A stretch of DNA of 64,000 nucleotides from Takakia lepidozioides (Eukaryota > Streptophyta > Takakiopsida > Takakiales > Takakiaceae), in contig CM060731.1 of assembly GCA_030704615.1 (NCBI GenBank), forward strand, positions 15,748,001 through 15,812,000, in the 5' to 3' direction. Shown here in pieces: positions 1 to 9,882 of this stretch (position 1 is the stretch's first letter; the number at the start of each line of letters is the position of its first letter). The notes beneath the pieces were generated by a model. It saw only the letters and a program-made list of their open reading frames with translations, was not told the DNA's origin and searched no databases. The position numbers and the translations under genes were made by a program.

Positions 1-169
1 ACTATATAAGAATCAGGGACCCCTCTTTTTTTCAAAAAACAAAAAAAGTTTCTAGAAGCATAAATATATATAATAATATATAGAATCGAGTTTCAGGGTC
101 GAATCTTGGTAATATCCCCATCCGACTATCTCGGCCCTCTATTTCTTTTTTTCCTAATATTCGAAATTC

Positions 170-405
170 AGTACATGGTTTATAAAGGTGGTAAGTGCAC
201 AGTGTGTCACCTTGGTGGTTCGGGGCTCAAATCCCCTGCCCAGCCCCGTGTGTGGATTGTTCATGGCGGTATGCCTTTGTCCTGTAGGTCTCGTGGCCCA
301 TAAATGAAAGGGGGTTAATTTCCCCCCTCCTCAAGGGCCTGGATTGTGGGCTCCCAGGTTCACTTCACTAAAAAATAAAATAAAAATCTATTTGTCCCAA
401 ATTTC
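170..405 (+). mobile_element. tRNA-derived SINE (family 1)
   Basis: The head carries a B-box/T-arm-like stretch (GGTTCGGGGCTCAAATCCCC) about 50 bases in. It is followed by a body shared with copies at 11535-11745 and 5499-5650: 'ggcccataaatgaaagggggttaa', then a C-rich block, then 'caagggcctg'. It ends in an A-rich tail. The best tRNA-like head of the family is the minus-strand copy at 6893-6975. No clear target duplication was found here. Confidence 0.75.
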
Positions 406-519
406 AAAATCCCAAAATCTCTACCTTATCCCAAATTACTACTTTACCCAGTATTGTTGATTTTGATGTGTAATGGGTCTTCATCCACAAATAAGAATGG
501 ATGATATTAGAATGATTCA

Positions 520-660
520 TCTAAGGCCCCCGGCCGCACTGCCTGATTTAGCCGTGGCTAAGTGGAGTTTAGTCACGGCTATGTTTGTTTAGCTGCCGCA
601 CTAGGCAGTTTAGCCGTGGCTAAATCGTAGCCACAGCTAGCCCGGCTAAACTACGCCAAC
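520..660. repeat. Short repeats of a TTAGCCGTGGCTAA palindrome
   Basis: TTAGCCGTGGCTAA-like palindromes recur at about 545-560 and 608-624, each after a GCCGCACT-type motif, with further diverged copies to 655. This looks like the remains of a small non-autonomous DNA transposon, but no complete termini are visible. The flanking 664-1150 holds no supported gene. Confidence 0.4.
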
Positions 661-1315
661 TAATTGTCCCCACTTTTAACCCTTGCCCATCCCCACGTAA
701 TACAGTTAGCACGCGTGGGCAGAAGGACGAAATTTTCACCTCCCCGTTGTACCTCCTCTTCCTCACTCCTCTCTTCTCCCCTTCTCCTCGCGAAACTCGA
801 GTCACGCGAGGAGGACGACCTGACTTCAATGTGGGTACAAGAATTTCATCTCGGCCACCACGACACTACTTACAGCTAACCGTTAAGAGTTTCCCCCTCC
901 CCTAGCAAGTCTTGCCCGATCATGAGAAGCAGGCGGCAGTGAGAGGTGGCAAAATTTGCTGATGTGTGCGTATTGAAATCAAAATCCAAAGATAGAAATC
1001 GTTTTGGGTTTTTGACCCAAATCACCGATTTTTGTGTGGAGGCTGATCACTCGTGTGCAGAAGACCGTATGTGTTGTTTCTGAGGTGATTTCCTGAAATG
1101 CATGAACAGCGCCGCTGGGCTTCTGAGCTGCAATCTGGAAGAACAGTATGGTCGAATATTAGGAAAAAAAGAAATAGAGGGCCGAGATAGTCGGATGGGG
1201 ATATTACCAAGATTCGACCCTGAAACTCGATTCTATATATTATTATATATATTTATGCTTCTAGAAACTTTTTTTGTTTTTTGAAAAAAAGAGGGGTCCC
1301 TGATTCTTATATAGT

Positions 1316-1778
1316 GCGTGGATCAAGTTGCACAGCAGCAGTGTGTACTCATACGGTAGCCTCTCCTTTGCTTTGAGACTCTGTGTCCCCAATTTGCTAT
1401 GGCGATCAGCGTAGCAACATGCATGCAGACTCTGACAACGATCCGGTGCTGCCCAATTTCCTTCGTTGTCAGAGGCTGCATTCATGTTGCTACGCTGATT
1501 GCCACTGAAGAAGCTGATGCAATTCCGTTCGGTATCCAAACTTTGCAGCAAGATCATAGCAACTTTTGGGTTCATTGATCACTAATAGTAATCAATAAAC
1601 TCAAATGTTGCTATGATCTTGCTTAAAAGTTACATTTACAATAGTCTTGTGGCAAGCAGGGATGCCACTGGGTTCCGGAGGGTGGGGAAGACGATTGTTT
1701 GATTTAGGAGTAAAGCCCTTATGGGGGACTGGAAGGGGACAGTTATGACTCCCCCACCTGTATCAGAGAAAACGCCAC
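1316..1778 (+). pseudogene. Unit A F-box fragment, sense on plus strand
   Basis: From about 1398 the plus strand reads as a decayed start of the F-box gene (compare the minus-strand genes at 3456 and 61364). It then jumps to a later part ending near 1770 that matches the GDWKG...PPVS region. Stop codons and frame changes make it non-functional. The middle of the gene, including most of the F-box, is missing. Its orientation is opposite to the unit's main F-box gene at 2965-3456, so the two form an inverted repeat with a spacer of about 1.4 kb. Equivalent fragments lie in units B (7140-7520) and D (52331-52692). Confidence 0.8.
1401..1503 (+). other. 41-nt near-perfect foldback from F-box 5' end
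   Basis: Bases 1401-1441 pair with 1463-1503 with only three mismatches, leaving a 21-nt loop. Both arms derive from the first codons of the F-box family, the right arm inverted. The geometry resembles a young plant microRNA or siRNA precursor, but nothing here shows transcription. Unit B keeps a weaker version (7222-7318). Unit D has the two arms as direct repeats, so no foldback forms there. Confidence 0.7.
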
Positions 1779-2075
1779 CAGAATGGCATCCTTGGTTGTC
1801 TCCCATCTTTGGGGGAAGGCTTGGTTCCGTTTCTGTGTGTTTGGATTAGCACTGCTGCTCCTTTGCTTAGTGCGCTCCAGAATGGCATCCTTGGTTGTCT
1901 CCCATCTTTGGGGGAAGGCTTGCTTCTGTTTCTGTGTGTTTTGGATTAGCACTGCTGCTCCTTTGCTTATAAGTGCGCTCCAGAATGGCATCCTTGGTTT
2001 TCTCCCATCTTTGGGGGAAGGCTTATTTCCGTTTCTGCTTGTTTCGATTAGCTTTGCTCCTTTGCTTAGTGCGCT
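1779..2075 (+). repeat. Tandem repeat, about 100 bp x 3 (unit A)
   Basis: Three head-to-tail copies begin near 1779, 1878 and 1981. Each starts with 'cagaatggcatccttggtt' and contains 'tttgggggaaggctt' and 'gctcctttgctta'. Unit B has two copies (7528-7735), unit E one (59925-60020), and unit D about half of one (52706-52760). Copy number therefore differs between the duplicated units. Confidence 0.85.
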
Positions 2076-2964
2076 CTTACTTTCCTTCAATTTCTGCTCC
2101 CTTTCTTGGGATGCTGCTGACTGTTTCTTTCTTGATGGCTTAGGCCTTCATGGTGGTTGTTTTTGTGAGCTTGCTGCTTGCAGTGTGCAGTGTGCGGAGG
2201 TAAAGTTTTACAGCAATATACAGGAACATTCATGGAGATAATTCTGTCAGAAATGGATAACCCCGAGGACGACAGAGTGAGGCAACAATAGTCTGATTCC
2301 TCTAGTTTATTCAAACAAAGTGATCTGCACACAAGAGGCATTGGCTAATGGAACTGATCAAACCCATGCCTCAGGTGCTATGTCCTCAGATGCCCACAGG
2401 CCCAAATCGTGTCCAGGGTACCTGCACTGGTCAAACAGTCCATCAAACCATTGCATTGCACAAACTATCACTTGATTATCCAGAATCATTCCACCATGTG
2501 TAACAGTCAGAAATCTTACAATACAACACTGGAAAGAGTACATCTTGATACTTGACCACATACATTTACACCGGATTTGCACAGTTCTAAACATAGCCGT
2601 TGTGTAATTCCTACACGACAATCATAGTTATATTATAATTCAGGTTCACACTTCCAGTCGAAGGACACATCAAAAACATCTTATCACCTGGATTTGATGT
2701 AAGTCCACAGAAAGGCGACATTGAGAACCTCATATTAATTAGCTCTCTGGCTTCAAGCTTGAGGCTTTGCCTCTGACTACAACTCACTACAGTCCCACCC
2801 CTGGCCATAAACCCGATTGTGTCATAACTTAGCTTACATAGAAGAGTACACAGATTAAATCAGCAGGTATACTGGTCGAATAGCAATCCCATCCAGCAGT
2901 GAAGTCTCCGTTGGATATCTTCAATATCTAAGTTGTCCTGATACCGATTTGGATTACCATCACC
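2076..2964. other. Unit A 3' flank of F-box gene, no gene seen
   Basis: This stretch is conserved in units B (7740-8820) and E (60020-60640), including 'tgatggcttaggccttca', 'tacaacactggaaagagtac' and 'aggtatactggtcg'. It lies immediately 3' of the minus-strand F-box gene, so it probably contains its 3' UTR and downstream sequence. Short open frames here are not conserved between units. Confidence 0.5.
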
Positions 2965-3456
2965 CTACATGAGGCGTGGCCGTTTGGCACAAGGGTAATC
3001 ACTGCCCTGATCTGTCTCATAGGATGATCTAAGAACCTCCTCTAATACCCACTCCAAGTCTTCAGCCTCCATCTCCAACAATATCTCCGTTAACATCTCA
3101 GATAAAATCTCCGAGGTGCTAGAGTCTGTCCCTGTATACACAGTCTCGGAGGTACTTACGGCTTCCTGCATGTCTGATACAGGTGGGAGAGTCATAACTC
3201 TCCCCTTCCAGTCCCCCAGACTGGCTTTACTCATAAATGAATCCATCATCTTCTCCACCCTCCTCAACGCGGTGGCCTCCTGCGCATCCCTGGTTCCCGC
3301 AAATCTATAGTAATCAACAAATTCAAACGTTGCTATGATCTCGCTCCAAATTCTTGATACTCTTCGGAATTCCATCACCTGTTCCAGCGGCAATCGAGCC
3401 ACTACCATCGCCAGAAGCAAATTGGGCAACACCTGATCGTTGTCAGGTGCATTCAT
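2965..3456 (-). CDS. F-box-like protein, unit A (163 aa)
   Basis: Probable SCF ubiquitin-ligase adaptor. Residues about 10-42 match an F-box: LPN-LL-MVVARLPLEQ, then FRRVSRIW, then the I-I end. An acidic tail rich in E/S/T follows and ends PRLM. There is no kelch, LRR or other substrate domain, so the target is unknown. The ATG at 3454-3456 is chosen because the family's usual start (ATGGCGGATCAG, as in unit E) has been lost here; the frame stays open further upstream but without an ATG. Relative to unit E the tail has one acidic repeat instead of three. A plus-strand antisense-like fragment lies downstream at 1316-1778. Expression is unknown. Confidence 0.6.
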   Translation of the reverse strand: MNAPDNDQVLPNLLLAMVVARLPLEQVMEFRRVSRIWSEIIATFEFVDYYRFAGTRDAQEATALRRVEKMMDSFMSKASLGDWKGRVMTLPPVSDMQEAVSTSETVYTGTDSSTSEILSEMLTEILLEMEAEDLEWVLEEVLRSSYETDQGSDYPCAKRPRLM

Positions 3457-4968
3457 GTTGCTACAGAGTCTGAGAGAAAACGAGACTACCGAATGAGTAC
3501 ACAATGCAGCACCTACAAATCCCGATCTCAGAAGTGTGGCAGATGACAAACAAAGCGCCCCGGGGAGAGAGAGACACAGATCCAAAGAGCTGCCGCTCAA
3601 TTTAAGCAAGTGGCTCATTCGAATATTCGAAAAATCTGTGCGAATTTTACTTGAGGATTTGTCACTGGGGGTTTGATCAGATCTGTCCTGGATTTGAAAA
3701 TACTCTTCCTCAGTCACCTCCTGAGCAACACTGAAATTTTGTTCAAAGCTTAAAAATTAGTCCTGCTGTTGTGGATTAGTGGCTTGTAGATTGGAATAAT
3801 TCATGCGCATGAAAGGAGGGTCTAAGTGTAGCAACTTCAAAATGCTTGAAGAGTCAGCGTGGGATAACTCTTATGTTTGTCAGCGCGTCAAATTCTCAAC
3901 GAAGTTTTTTGGAAAGACGCATGTAATTCATGTACATAGATTTCACACACAAATTACTGGCTTGTAATTTCAAAGATTACAGACATAGGCTGCCACAGAT
4001 CATCAGTCACTCAATGGGCTTCCGACAGCACTTGTCAAGTTTTGAAGAGCTTAAATTTATTTGGAGTGGATGGGGTTTTTTTATTGTGCGTCATGGTTGA
4101 GCTAATCGCAAATTGGAGGAAGTTAGAGGTCTCTATCCAAACTGCATGCAAAGAAAATAGATTCCCCAACCGGCCTAGTTGCCTCTAGTTTATTTTACCG
4201 AATTGGACAAAACACCACTTGTGAATGGACATTTGAGACAAATAATTGATGTGGCAGGGTCTCCACCGCTTCCCACTAAATATCAGAGTCATTGTCTCCC
4301 ATCTTATCAACCCTGTACGGTCACGTCACCCAGTGGAGCACCCACCCACTCTGCCCAGGGGACCCTGCAGATCGAGGACCCATCACCGTTTCTATCACAA
4401 GTGTTAAAATACTGTGGTGGTGTTCCCTTCCCTGCGATAGATGGTGCTTCTTGCAGGAGTTCGCCCTGACCTTGGTTATTTAAATATGGAACTATGTATT
4501 TTAAAAGAAGCTGACGTCTCAACAGCAGTTACAGTAGCCAAGGAAGAAGTAGGGAAGAAGTATGGAGCGGAATCAAAAAGTATTGAGGTCTCACTTCATC
4601 CCCAAGGGGTAGCCTTTCCTTTTGGAAGGGGGACAGCAGTTAGGGTAGTTGTTAATTATTAGAGAGATCAATTTGAAGGGGTCCTCCACCCTCTAAAATC
4701 TCAATAACTCACTAGCGGATCTGTCTTCAACTGCAAAGTGAGAGAGAAAAATAAAACTGGGGATGAAGGCCTTGGAAATGCATTGAAAGGGACTTGGACG
4801 AAATAGCCAAGTGAGGCCTTAGAGTGCGGATAGCACCCTTTAACCAAGATTATCATGTTGTGGGATCCAGAAATGCTTGAGCATTAAGTTCTAAACATTT
4901 GTGACCAGGCCATATGCAGGAAAATCTTAAGGAAATACTCAGTTAAACCATATATTTATATTTATACC
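3457..4968. other. Unit A 5' flank of F-box gene
   Basis: Non-coding, shared with units C, D and E. Bases 3680-4034 look identical to 53204-53558 in unit D, which marks A and D as the youngest pair. A single copy of a 105-bp repeat lies at 4117-4215 (five copies in unit C, two each in D and E). The block around 4560-4680 is almost unchanged in C (39600-39715) and D (54200-54310). No open frame here is conserved between units. Confidence 0.75.
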
Positions 4969-5205
4969 AACAGTCAGTAGCTCAGTTGGATAGTGCATTG
5001 AGTGCCACCCAGATAATTCTGGGGTCAGATCCTGCTACTTGACGGGTGTGGTATACTCTTCTCCCCATTCCCTGGGCGGTGTCCCATTTCTCACCCTTCA
5101 TGGCGAGGTTACTGTGAAAGAGGTTATTTTCTCCTCTCACTAGTAAGGGGCCTGATTTGTGAGCTGTCGCTCCCATATGTTTCCCTTTTAAAAAAAATTC
5201 AAATA
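4969..5205 (+). mobile_element. tRNA-derived SINE (family 2), plus strand
   Basis: The head reads like a tRNA: an A-box (TAGCTCAGTTGGATAGTGC) and about 35 bases later a B-box (GGGGTCAGATCC). The body ends 'ggggcctgatttgtgagc', and a T/A-rich tail follows. A truncated copy occupies the same place in unit D (54611-54757). Units C and E lack it at the matching site, giving an empty-site comparison. Confidence 0.8.
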
Positions 5206-5211
5206 ATAATT

Positions 5212-5440
5212 AAGGGGAAACACCCGGTTGGGTCGACCAGTCACAAATCAGGTCCCTTAATTTTAGTGAAGAAGAGAAAACGAAAACCACTTTCAAAGTA
5301 ATCATGCAATATTTTTATCCCTTTATCAGCCATGAGCAAGGCCACGATCCGCCGAGAACACATGAGAAGGTAGCAAGATTTGAATCCCAAATCACCCAAC
5401 CGGCACTCATATCCATCTGAGCTACTGACTAGTGGTTAAA
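5212..5440 (-). mobile_element. tRNA-derived SINE (family 2), minus strand
   Basis: Read on the minus strand from 5440 it has the A-box (TAGCTCAGATGGATATGAG), a B-box (GGGATTCAAATC) and the family body 'gggacctgatttgtgac'. It lies tail to tail with the plus-strand copy at 4969-5205. Orthologous copies occur in unit C (39985-40190) and, degraded, in unit E (62805-62945). It was therefore present before the units duplicated. Confidence 0.8.
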
Positions 5441-5487
5441 CCATATTATTCTGGAAAACATTGTAGGAACAGTCCTTTTTACTCATA

Positions 5488-5661
5488 ATAAAAACATGTT
5501 GTTTCGAGACCGGTTGGTATGGGGGTGACTTTTCCCTCCTGTGTGGCCAATGGCTTATCTGAAAGGGGGTTATTTTTTCCCCCTCCTCAAGGGCCTGAAT
5601 TGTGAGCAGTCCCTGGGCCAGGTTTCCTCTAATTTAAATATAAAAAATAAATAAAAACATG
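5488..5661 (+). mobile_element. 5'-truncated SINE (family 1) with 11-bp target duplication
   Basis: The insert is bounded by ATAAAAACATG at 5488-5498 and 5651-5661. It contains the family-1 body (G-run, T/C block, 'caagggcctg') but no tRNA head. Unit C at about 40565-40600 has the same flanks joined without an insert, so it is an empty site. Confidence 0.85.
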
Positions 5662-5729
5662 CTCACATTTGATGAATAATGTTCCTAACTGCATCCTATC
5701 TTCATCTAACTTCATTTCATGGCATTTTG

Positions 5730-6002
5730 TGTTGCAAGTGCCAAAAGAAGACCAAATACACTATGATGAAAGAGTTGCTTATTTCAGATAGTGTATGCAT
5801 ATGCTATACAGCTCCAAAGTAGATTTAGCAGAAACAATCAACAAGAAAGAGTACACCAGAAAGGAACAAAGCGGGTAAGTAACCTGGAGGTCCATGGGCG
5901 GAAACTTAAAAGAAAACCTACGTGGCATCTATATGTCCACAAGCAATATGTCTACGTGACATTAACATAGCCTGTGTTAACTACCACAATGTACTAACAA
6001 CA
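5730..6002 (-). mobile_element. Copia-1 LTR (3' LTR of minus-strand element)
   Basis: The segment is bounded by TGTTG and CAACA. It abuts a purine-rich tract on the minus strand (GAATGAGTGGGAG, complement of 6003-6015), as expected for a 3' LTR next to a polypurine tract. The unit A sequence breaks exactly at 5729/5730 compared with units C and E, which marks the insertion point. The other LTR is not in the window. Confidence 0.7.
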
Positions 6003-6892
6003 CTCCCACTCATTCTCGCAGTCACTCCATTTAGTAAAGTCCCACTATATCTCCCTTTGTGTCAAAATATTCTGCTCCTCGAGCACAATACCACGATCAA
6101 GTGACTGATGCCTGCTTTAGTACAACACATCTCCTGTTGGGCTTTTGGCCTCTCCTGCATCATGGAACTTATGCAGAAATCTCCTCACACTGCAGAAACC
6201 TCCTCGCACAATAGCACGAACAAGTGACTGATGCCTGCTTTAGTACGTCACATCTCCTGCTGGGCTTTGGGCCTCCTCTACATCATGGAATTCTGCAAAA
6301 ACCTCCTCACACAAAATAACCTTGATGAGTCAATGGTAACACATAGTTTTTCATACTCCCACTCCTATCATGCTCCGAAAATGCTGAAACTTCTCTGGAG
6401 TCAAGGTCTTAGTCAAAATATCTGCCGTCTGGTCATTGGTGCCAATGTAGCGCATATGAATCAGCTTCCGCTCCTGGTAATTCCGAATGATATGATATTG
6501 AATATCAATGTGCTTCGTCCGTTTGTGAAATTCTGGATTGAACACTAGCCTAATAGCGCTTTGATTGTCTCCAAATATATCTGAAGGTCCGGGTTGAGAA
6601 AGACCCAAATCTTCAAGCAATCGACGAAGCCATACTACCTCAGTGCTTGTCAACAATTGCAACATATTCCACTTCAGTTGTTGACCTAGCAACATATTGT
6701 CGGATCCAAGTGACAGGTCCACCATTGAGCATAATTAAACATCCACTTCGAGATTGTCTATCGTCATGATCCCCTGCATGATCAGCATCAGCAAAAGCTT
6801 GCAAAACATGTGGCTTGTCATGAGCCACATAGCACAATCTGTAGTGAGCAGTTCCCTTCAGATACTTAAGAATTCGACGAACTGCATTGCAG
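6003..6892 (-). pseudogene. Copia-1 pol C-terminus: RT end and RNase H
   Basis: Read on the minus strand from about 6892: RILKYLKGT and DADHAGDHDDRQSRSG, then RNase H with EYVAIVD...LRRLLEDLG, KHIDIQYH and TNDQTADILTK. These are standard Ty1/Copia signatures. A frame break lies near 6650. Between this and the LTR is a tandem-duplicated segment (about 6098-6190 and 6220-6305). The central reverse transcriptase is missing. Upstream on the minus strand a SINE head and unit B follow instead. Confidence 0.9.
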
Positions 6893-6975
6893 TGAATGGC
6901 CTAGGGCAGCGGGTTTGAACCCCGAACCACCAGGGCGACACAGTGTTTACTTATAGGCTGAGCTACCACCCAATG
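6893..6975 (-). mobile_element. tRNA-like SINE head (family 1)
   Basis: The minus strand reads GGTGGTAGCTCAGCC (A-box), then 30 bases later GGGTTCAAACCC (B-box/T-arm), close to a tRNA gene. It has no acceptor-stem partner or full anticodon arm, so it is a SINE head and not a tRNA gene. It lies exactly at the junction between Copia-1 RNase H and unit B. Confidence 0.75.
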
Positions 6976-6999
6976 TGCAATTTTTTTGTGTTTTTGGAA

Positions 7000-7520
7000 A
7001 GAAAAAAATAGAGGGGTCCCTGAAATTCGACCCTGAAACTCGATTAAGTTCTATACATTATTAGATATATCTATGCTTCTAGAAACTTTTTCTATTTTTT
7101 GAAAAAAAAAATGGGGTCCCTAAGTCTTATAAGTTGTGCGTGGATCAAGTTGCACAGCAGCAGTATGTACTCATTCGGTATTCTCTCGTTTGCTCTGAGA
7201 CCGTGGCTCCCCATTTTGCTATGGCGGATCAGCATAGCAATATGAATGCAGACTCTGACAACGATCAGGTGTTGCTGAATTTCCTGCACCATTCATGTTG
7301 CTACACTGATTGCCGCTGAAGAATAGTAATCAATGAACTCAGAAGTTGCTAAGATCTTGCTACAAAGTTACATTTACTATAGTCTTGTGGCAAGCAGGAT
7401 GCGTAGGAGGTCACTGGGTTCCGGAGGGTGGGGAAGACGATTCTTTGATTTATGAGGAGTAAAGCCCTTCTGGGGGACTGGAAGGGGACAGTTATGACTC
7501 CCCCACCTATATCAGAGAAA
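7000..7520 (+). pseudogene. Unit B F-box fragment, sense on plus strand
   Basis: Bases 7000-7135 are a diverged copy of the 1153-1315 arm. From 7219 the frame reads MADQHSNMNADSDNDQVL, the best-preserved family start on the plus strand, and breaks after about 33 codons. A later piece (7360-7510) matches the GDWKG region. The middle is lost, and it faces the minus-strand remnant at 8822-9112. Confidence 0.8.
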
Positions 7521-7527
7521 CCGCCAC

Positions 7528-7735
7528 CAGAATGGCATCCTTGTTGTTTCCCATCTTTGCCAGGGGAAGGCTTGGTTCTGTTTGTGTGTGTTTTGGATTA
7601 GCATTGCTGCTCTTTTGCTTAGTGCGCTCCAGAATGGCATCCTTGGTTGTCTCCCATCAATTTTTGGGGGAAGGCTTGGTTCAGTTTCTGCGTGTTTGGA
7701 TTAGCTTTGTTGCACCTAAGTTGCTTAGTGCGCTC
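7528..7735 (+). repeat. Tandem repeat, about 100 bp x 2 (unit B)
   Basis: Two copies of the repeat that is triple in unit A, starting near 7529 and 7630. Both retain 'cagaatggcatccttg' and 'gggggaaggctt'-type cores. Confidence 0.8.
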
Positions 7736-8821
7736 TTACTTTCCTTCAACTTCTGCTCCCTTTCCTGGGATGCTGCTGACTATTTCTTTCTTGATGGCTT
7801 AGGCCTTCATGGTGGTTGTTTTGTGAGCTTGCTACTGGCAGTGTGCAGAGGTAAAGTTTTACAGCTTCTTTTTCCAAAACAAAAACCAAAAACCAAAAAC
7901 AAAGTCAAACGGAAGAATATGAGGAGAAATGAAAAGAGAGACAGAGGAAATAAAGAGGAACATTCATGGAGATAATTCTGTCAGAAATGGAAAACCCCCA
8001 GGATGACAAAGTGAGGCAAAAATAATCTGATTCCTCTTTTATTCAAACTTGAGTCTGCACACAAGAGGCATTGGTTATGTGTTGTTATTAACTTGCAGTG
8101 AAGTCTCCGTAAGGATCTCGGTCACCCTCAATTTTGGATGAAATCCATGGATACAGAGGATCCTGCTATGTCCTCACGAGGCCCAAATTGTGTCAAGGGT
8201 ACCTGCACCACACAGTCCATCAAACCACCATTGCATTGCACAAACTATCATTTGATCATCCAGAAACATTCCACCTCGTCTAATAGTCAGAAATCTTACA
8301 ATACAACACTGGAAAGAGTACATCTTGATACTTGGCCACATACATTTACACCGGATTTGCACAGTTCTAAACATAGCCGTTGGGTAATTCCTACACGACA
8401 ATCATAGTCATATTATAATTTAGATTCACACTTCCAGTCGAAGAACACATATCAAACATCTTATCACCTGGATTTGATGTTAAGTCCACAGGAAAACTTC
8501 ATTGAGAACCTCATATTAATTAGCTCTCTAGCTTCAAGTTTGAGGCTCTCCCTCTGACTACAACTCACTACAGTCCCACCCCTGTCCATAAATGCTATTG
8601 TGTCATAACTTAGCTTCCAAGTAAATGTCAAAAAAATTAGGACATCCCCAAGAGGCATCCAGCCTCATCTGTGGATACATAGAAGAGTACACATCTTAAA
8701 TCAGCAGGTATACTGGTCGGTTAGCTTCTTCTACGACAAGACTTCCCATCCAGCAGTGAAGTCTCCGTTGGACATCTTCAACATCTAAGTTGTCCTGATA
8801 CCAATTTGGATTACCATCACC
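7736..8821. other. Unit B flank, no gene seen
   Basis: Homologous to 2076-2964 of unit A, with small indels and a short A-rich insertion near 7870-7965. It includes the conserved 3' flank of the F-box gene ('aggtatactggtcgg' near 8706). No frame is kept between units. Confidence 0.5.
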
Positions 8822-9112
8822 CTACATGAGGCGTGGCCGTTTGGCGTGCAAGGGTAATCAATACCCTGATCTGTCTCAGAGGATGATCTAATAACCTCCT
8901 CTATTGTGTTCAGCCTCCATCTCCAACAATATCTTCGATAAAATCTCCTAGGTGCTAGAGTCCATTCCTATATACACAGTCTCGGAGGTACTTGCGGCTT
9001 CCTGCATGTCTGATACCGGTTGGGAGAGTCATAACTCTCCCCTTTCAGTCCTACTCATAAATGAAACCATCATCTTCTCCACCCTCCTGAACCCGGTGGC
9101 CTCCTGGGCAAT
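8822..9112 (-). pseudogene. Unit B F-box C-terminal remnant
   Basis: The minus strand from 9112 reads AQEATGFRRVEKMM, then the acidic tail and the family ending PRLM with stop at 8822-8824; the frame is broken inside the tail. The F-box itself is gone. At 9112/9113 the sequence changes in mid-frame to Copia integrase, creating a chimeric open frame. Confidence 0.85.
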
Positions 9113-9882
9113 GTGAACATAAGCAGGGCATCCAAAGATACGAAGATGACTTAAGTTAGGTTTTTCACCTGAGAATTTTTCGTATGGAGTCACACTAAGT
9201 TTGCTCTCGTCGGGGAGCGATTTAATAAGTATGCTGCAGTATTTACAGCTTCTGTCCATAGGAGCCTAGGTATATCTTTCTCCAAAATCATGCTTTGGGC
9301 ATATTCAAGCAGAGTGCGATTCTTACGTTCTGCGACTCCATTTTGATGCGACGTACGAGATTGAGTTAATTGACGTTGAATGCCATGTGTATTGCAGTAG
9401 TCCACAAAATCTTGAGAGATGAACTCTCCTCCACGATCAGTGCGTAAACATTTGATCCGTTTTTCAGTGGCTGTCTCGATCATCTCCTTAAAGATTCGAA
9501 ATTTCTTAAGTGCTTCATCCTTGCTCTTTAGAAAATATACCCAAGTCATCCTGCTGAAGTCATCTGTGACAGCCATGAAATATTTTGATCCTGATAATGA
9601 AGTTGTACGCATGGGACCACAAAGATCTGTATGCACGAGATCGAGGATATCTTTAGCTCGATATTGGCTTTGTCGGGGAACCCTTTCTCTGTGTTGCTTT
9701 CCAACAAAACATCCTGGACATGTCTCAGATAGAAGCGGCAACTCAGGCAAACCGGTAGCTTTGTTGCGATTTGACAGAAAATGCAAGCTTTGGAAATTCA
9801 GATGGCCAAGGCGTTTGTGCCAGAGTCGTGCTGTTTGACAGATATCAACAGCTACATTTGCCTGTGTGCACATGTTGGACTC
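9113..9882 (-). pseudogene. Copia-1 GAG-pre-integrase and integrase core
   Basis: Read on the minus strand from 9882: a GAG-pre-integrase zinc motif (LWHKRLGHLN ... CPGCFVGKQHR), then integrase core motifs HTDLCGPM, DDFSRMTWVYFL, RTDRGGEF and NGVAERKNRTLLE. These supply the D, D and E catalytic positions. The end of integrase (HLRIFGCPAYVHI) runs into unit B at 9112. The 5' side (protease, gag, 5' LTR) is absent: a CACTA terminus begins at 9883. Confidence 0.92.

Larger units (their letters stand above)
1..1315. repeat. 163-bp perfect inverted repeat, 989-bp spacer
   Basis: Bases 1-163 are the exact reverse complement of 1153-1315 by eye. The right-hand arm also occurs in units D (about 52193-52327) and B (about 7000-7135, degraded). 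In both it lies directly before the same F-box fragment, so the right arm belongs to the duplicated unit and the left arm is an inverted copy of it. The left arm starts at the window edge, so its full length is unknown. The spacer holds a SINE (170-405), a short-repeat patch (520-660) and otherwise nothing recognisable. Confidence 0.9.

Noticed and set aside
1-1315. Terminal inverted repeat transposon
   Set aside because: The right arm is part of the F-box unit in B and D without a partner, so the arms are not element termini.
1783-2241. Open frame across the 100-bp tandem repeats
   Set aside because: The frame is a by-product of repeats and is not kept in units B, D or E.
4969-5040. tRNA gene
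   Set aside because: A- and B-boxes are present but there is no acceptor stem or proper anticodon arm, and the body continues as a SINE; the same applies to 6893-6975, 5380-5440 and 37880-37956.
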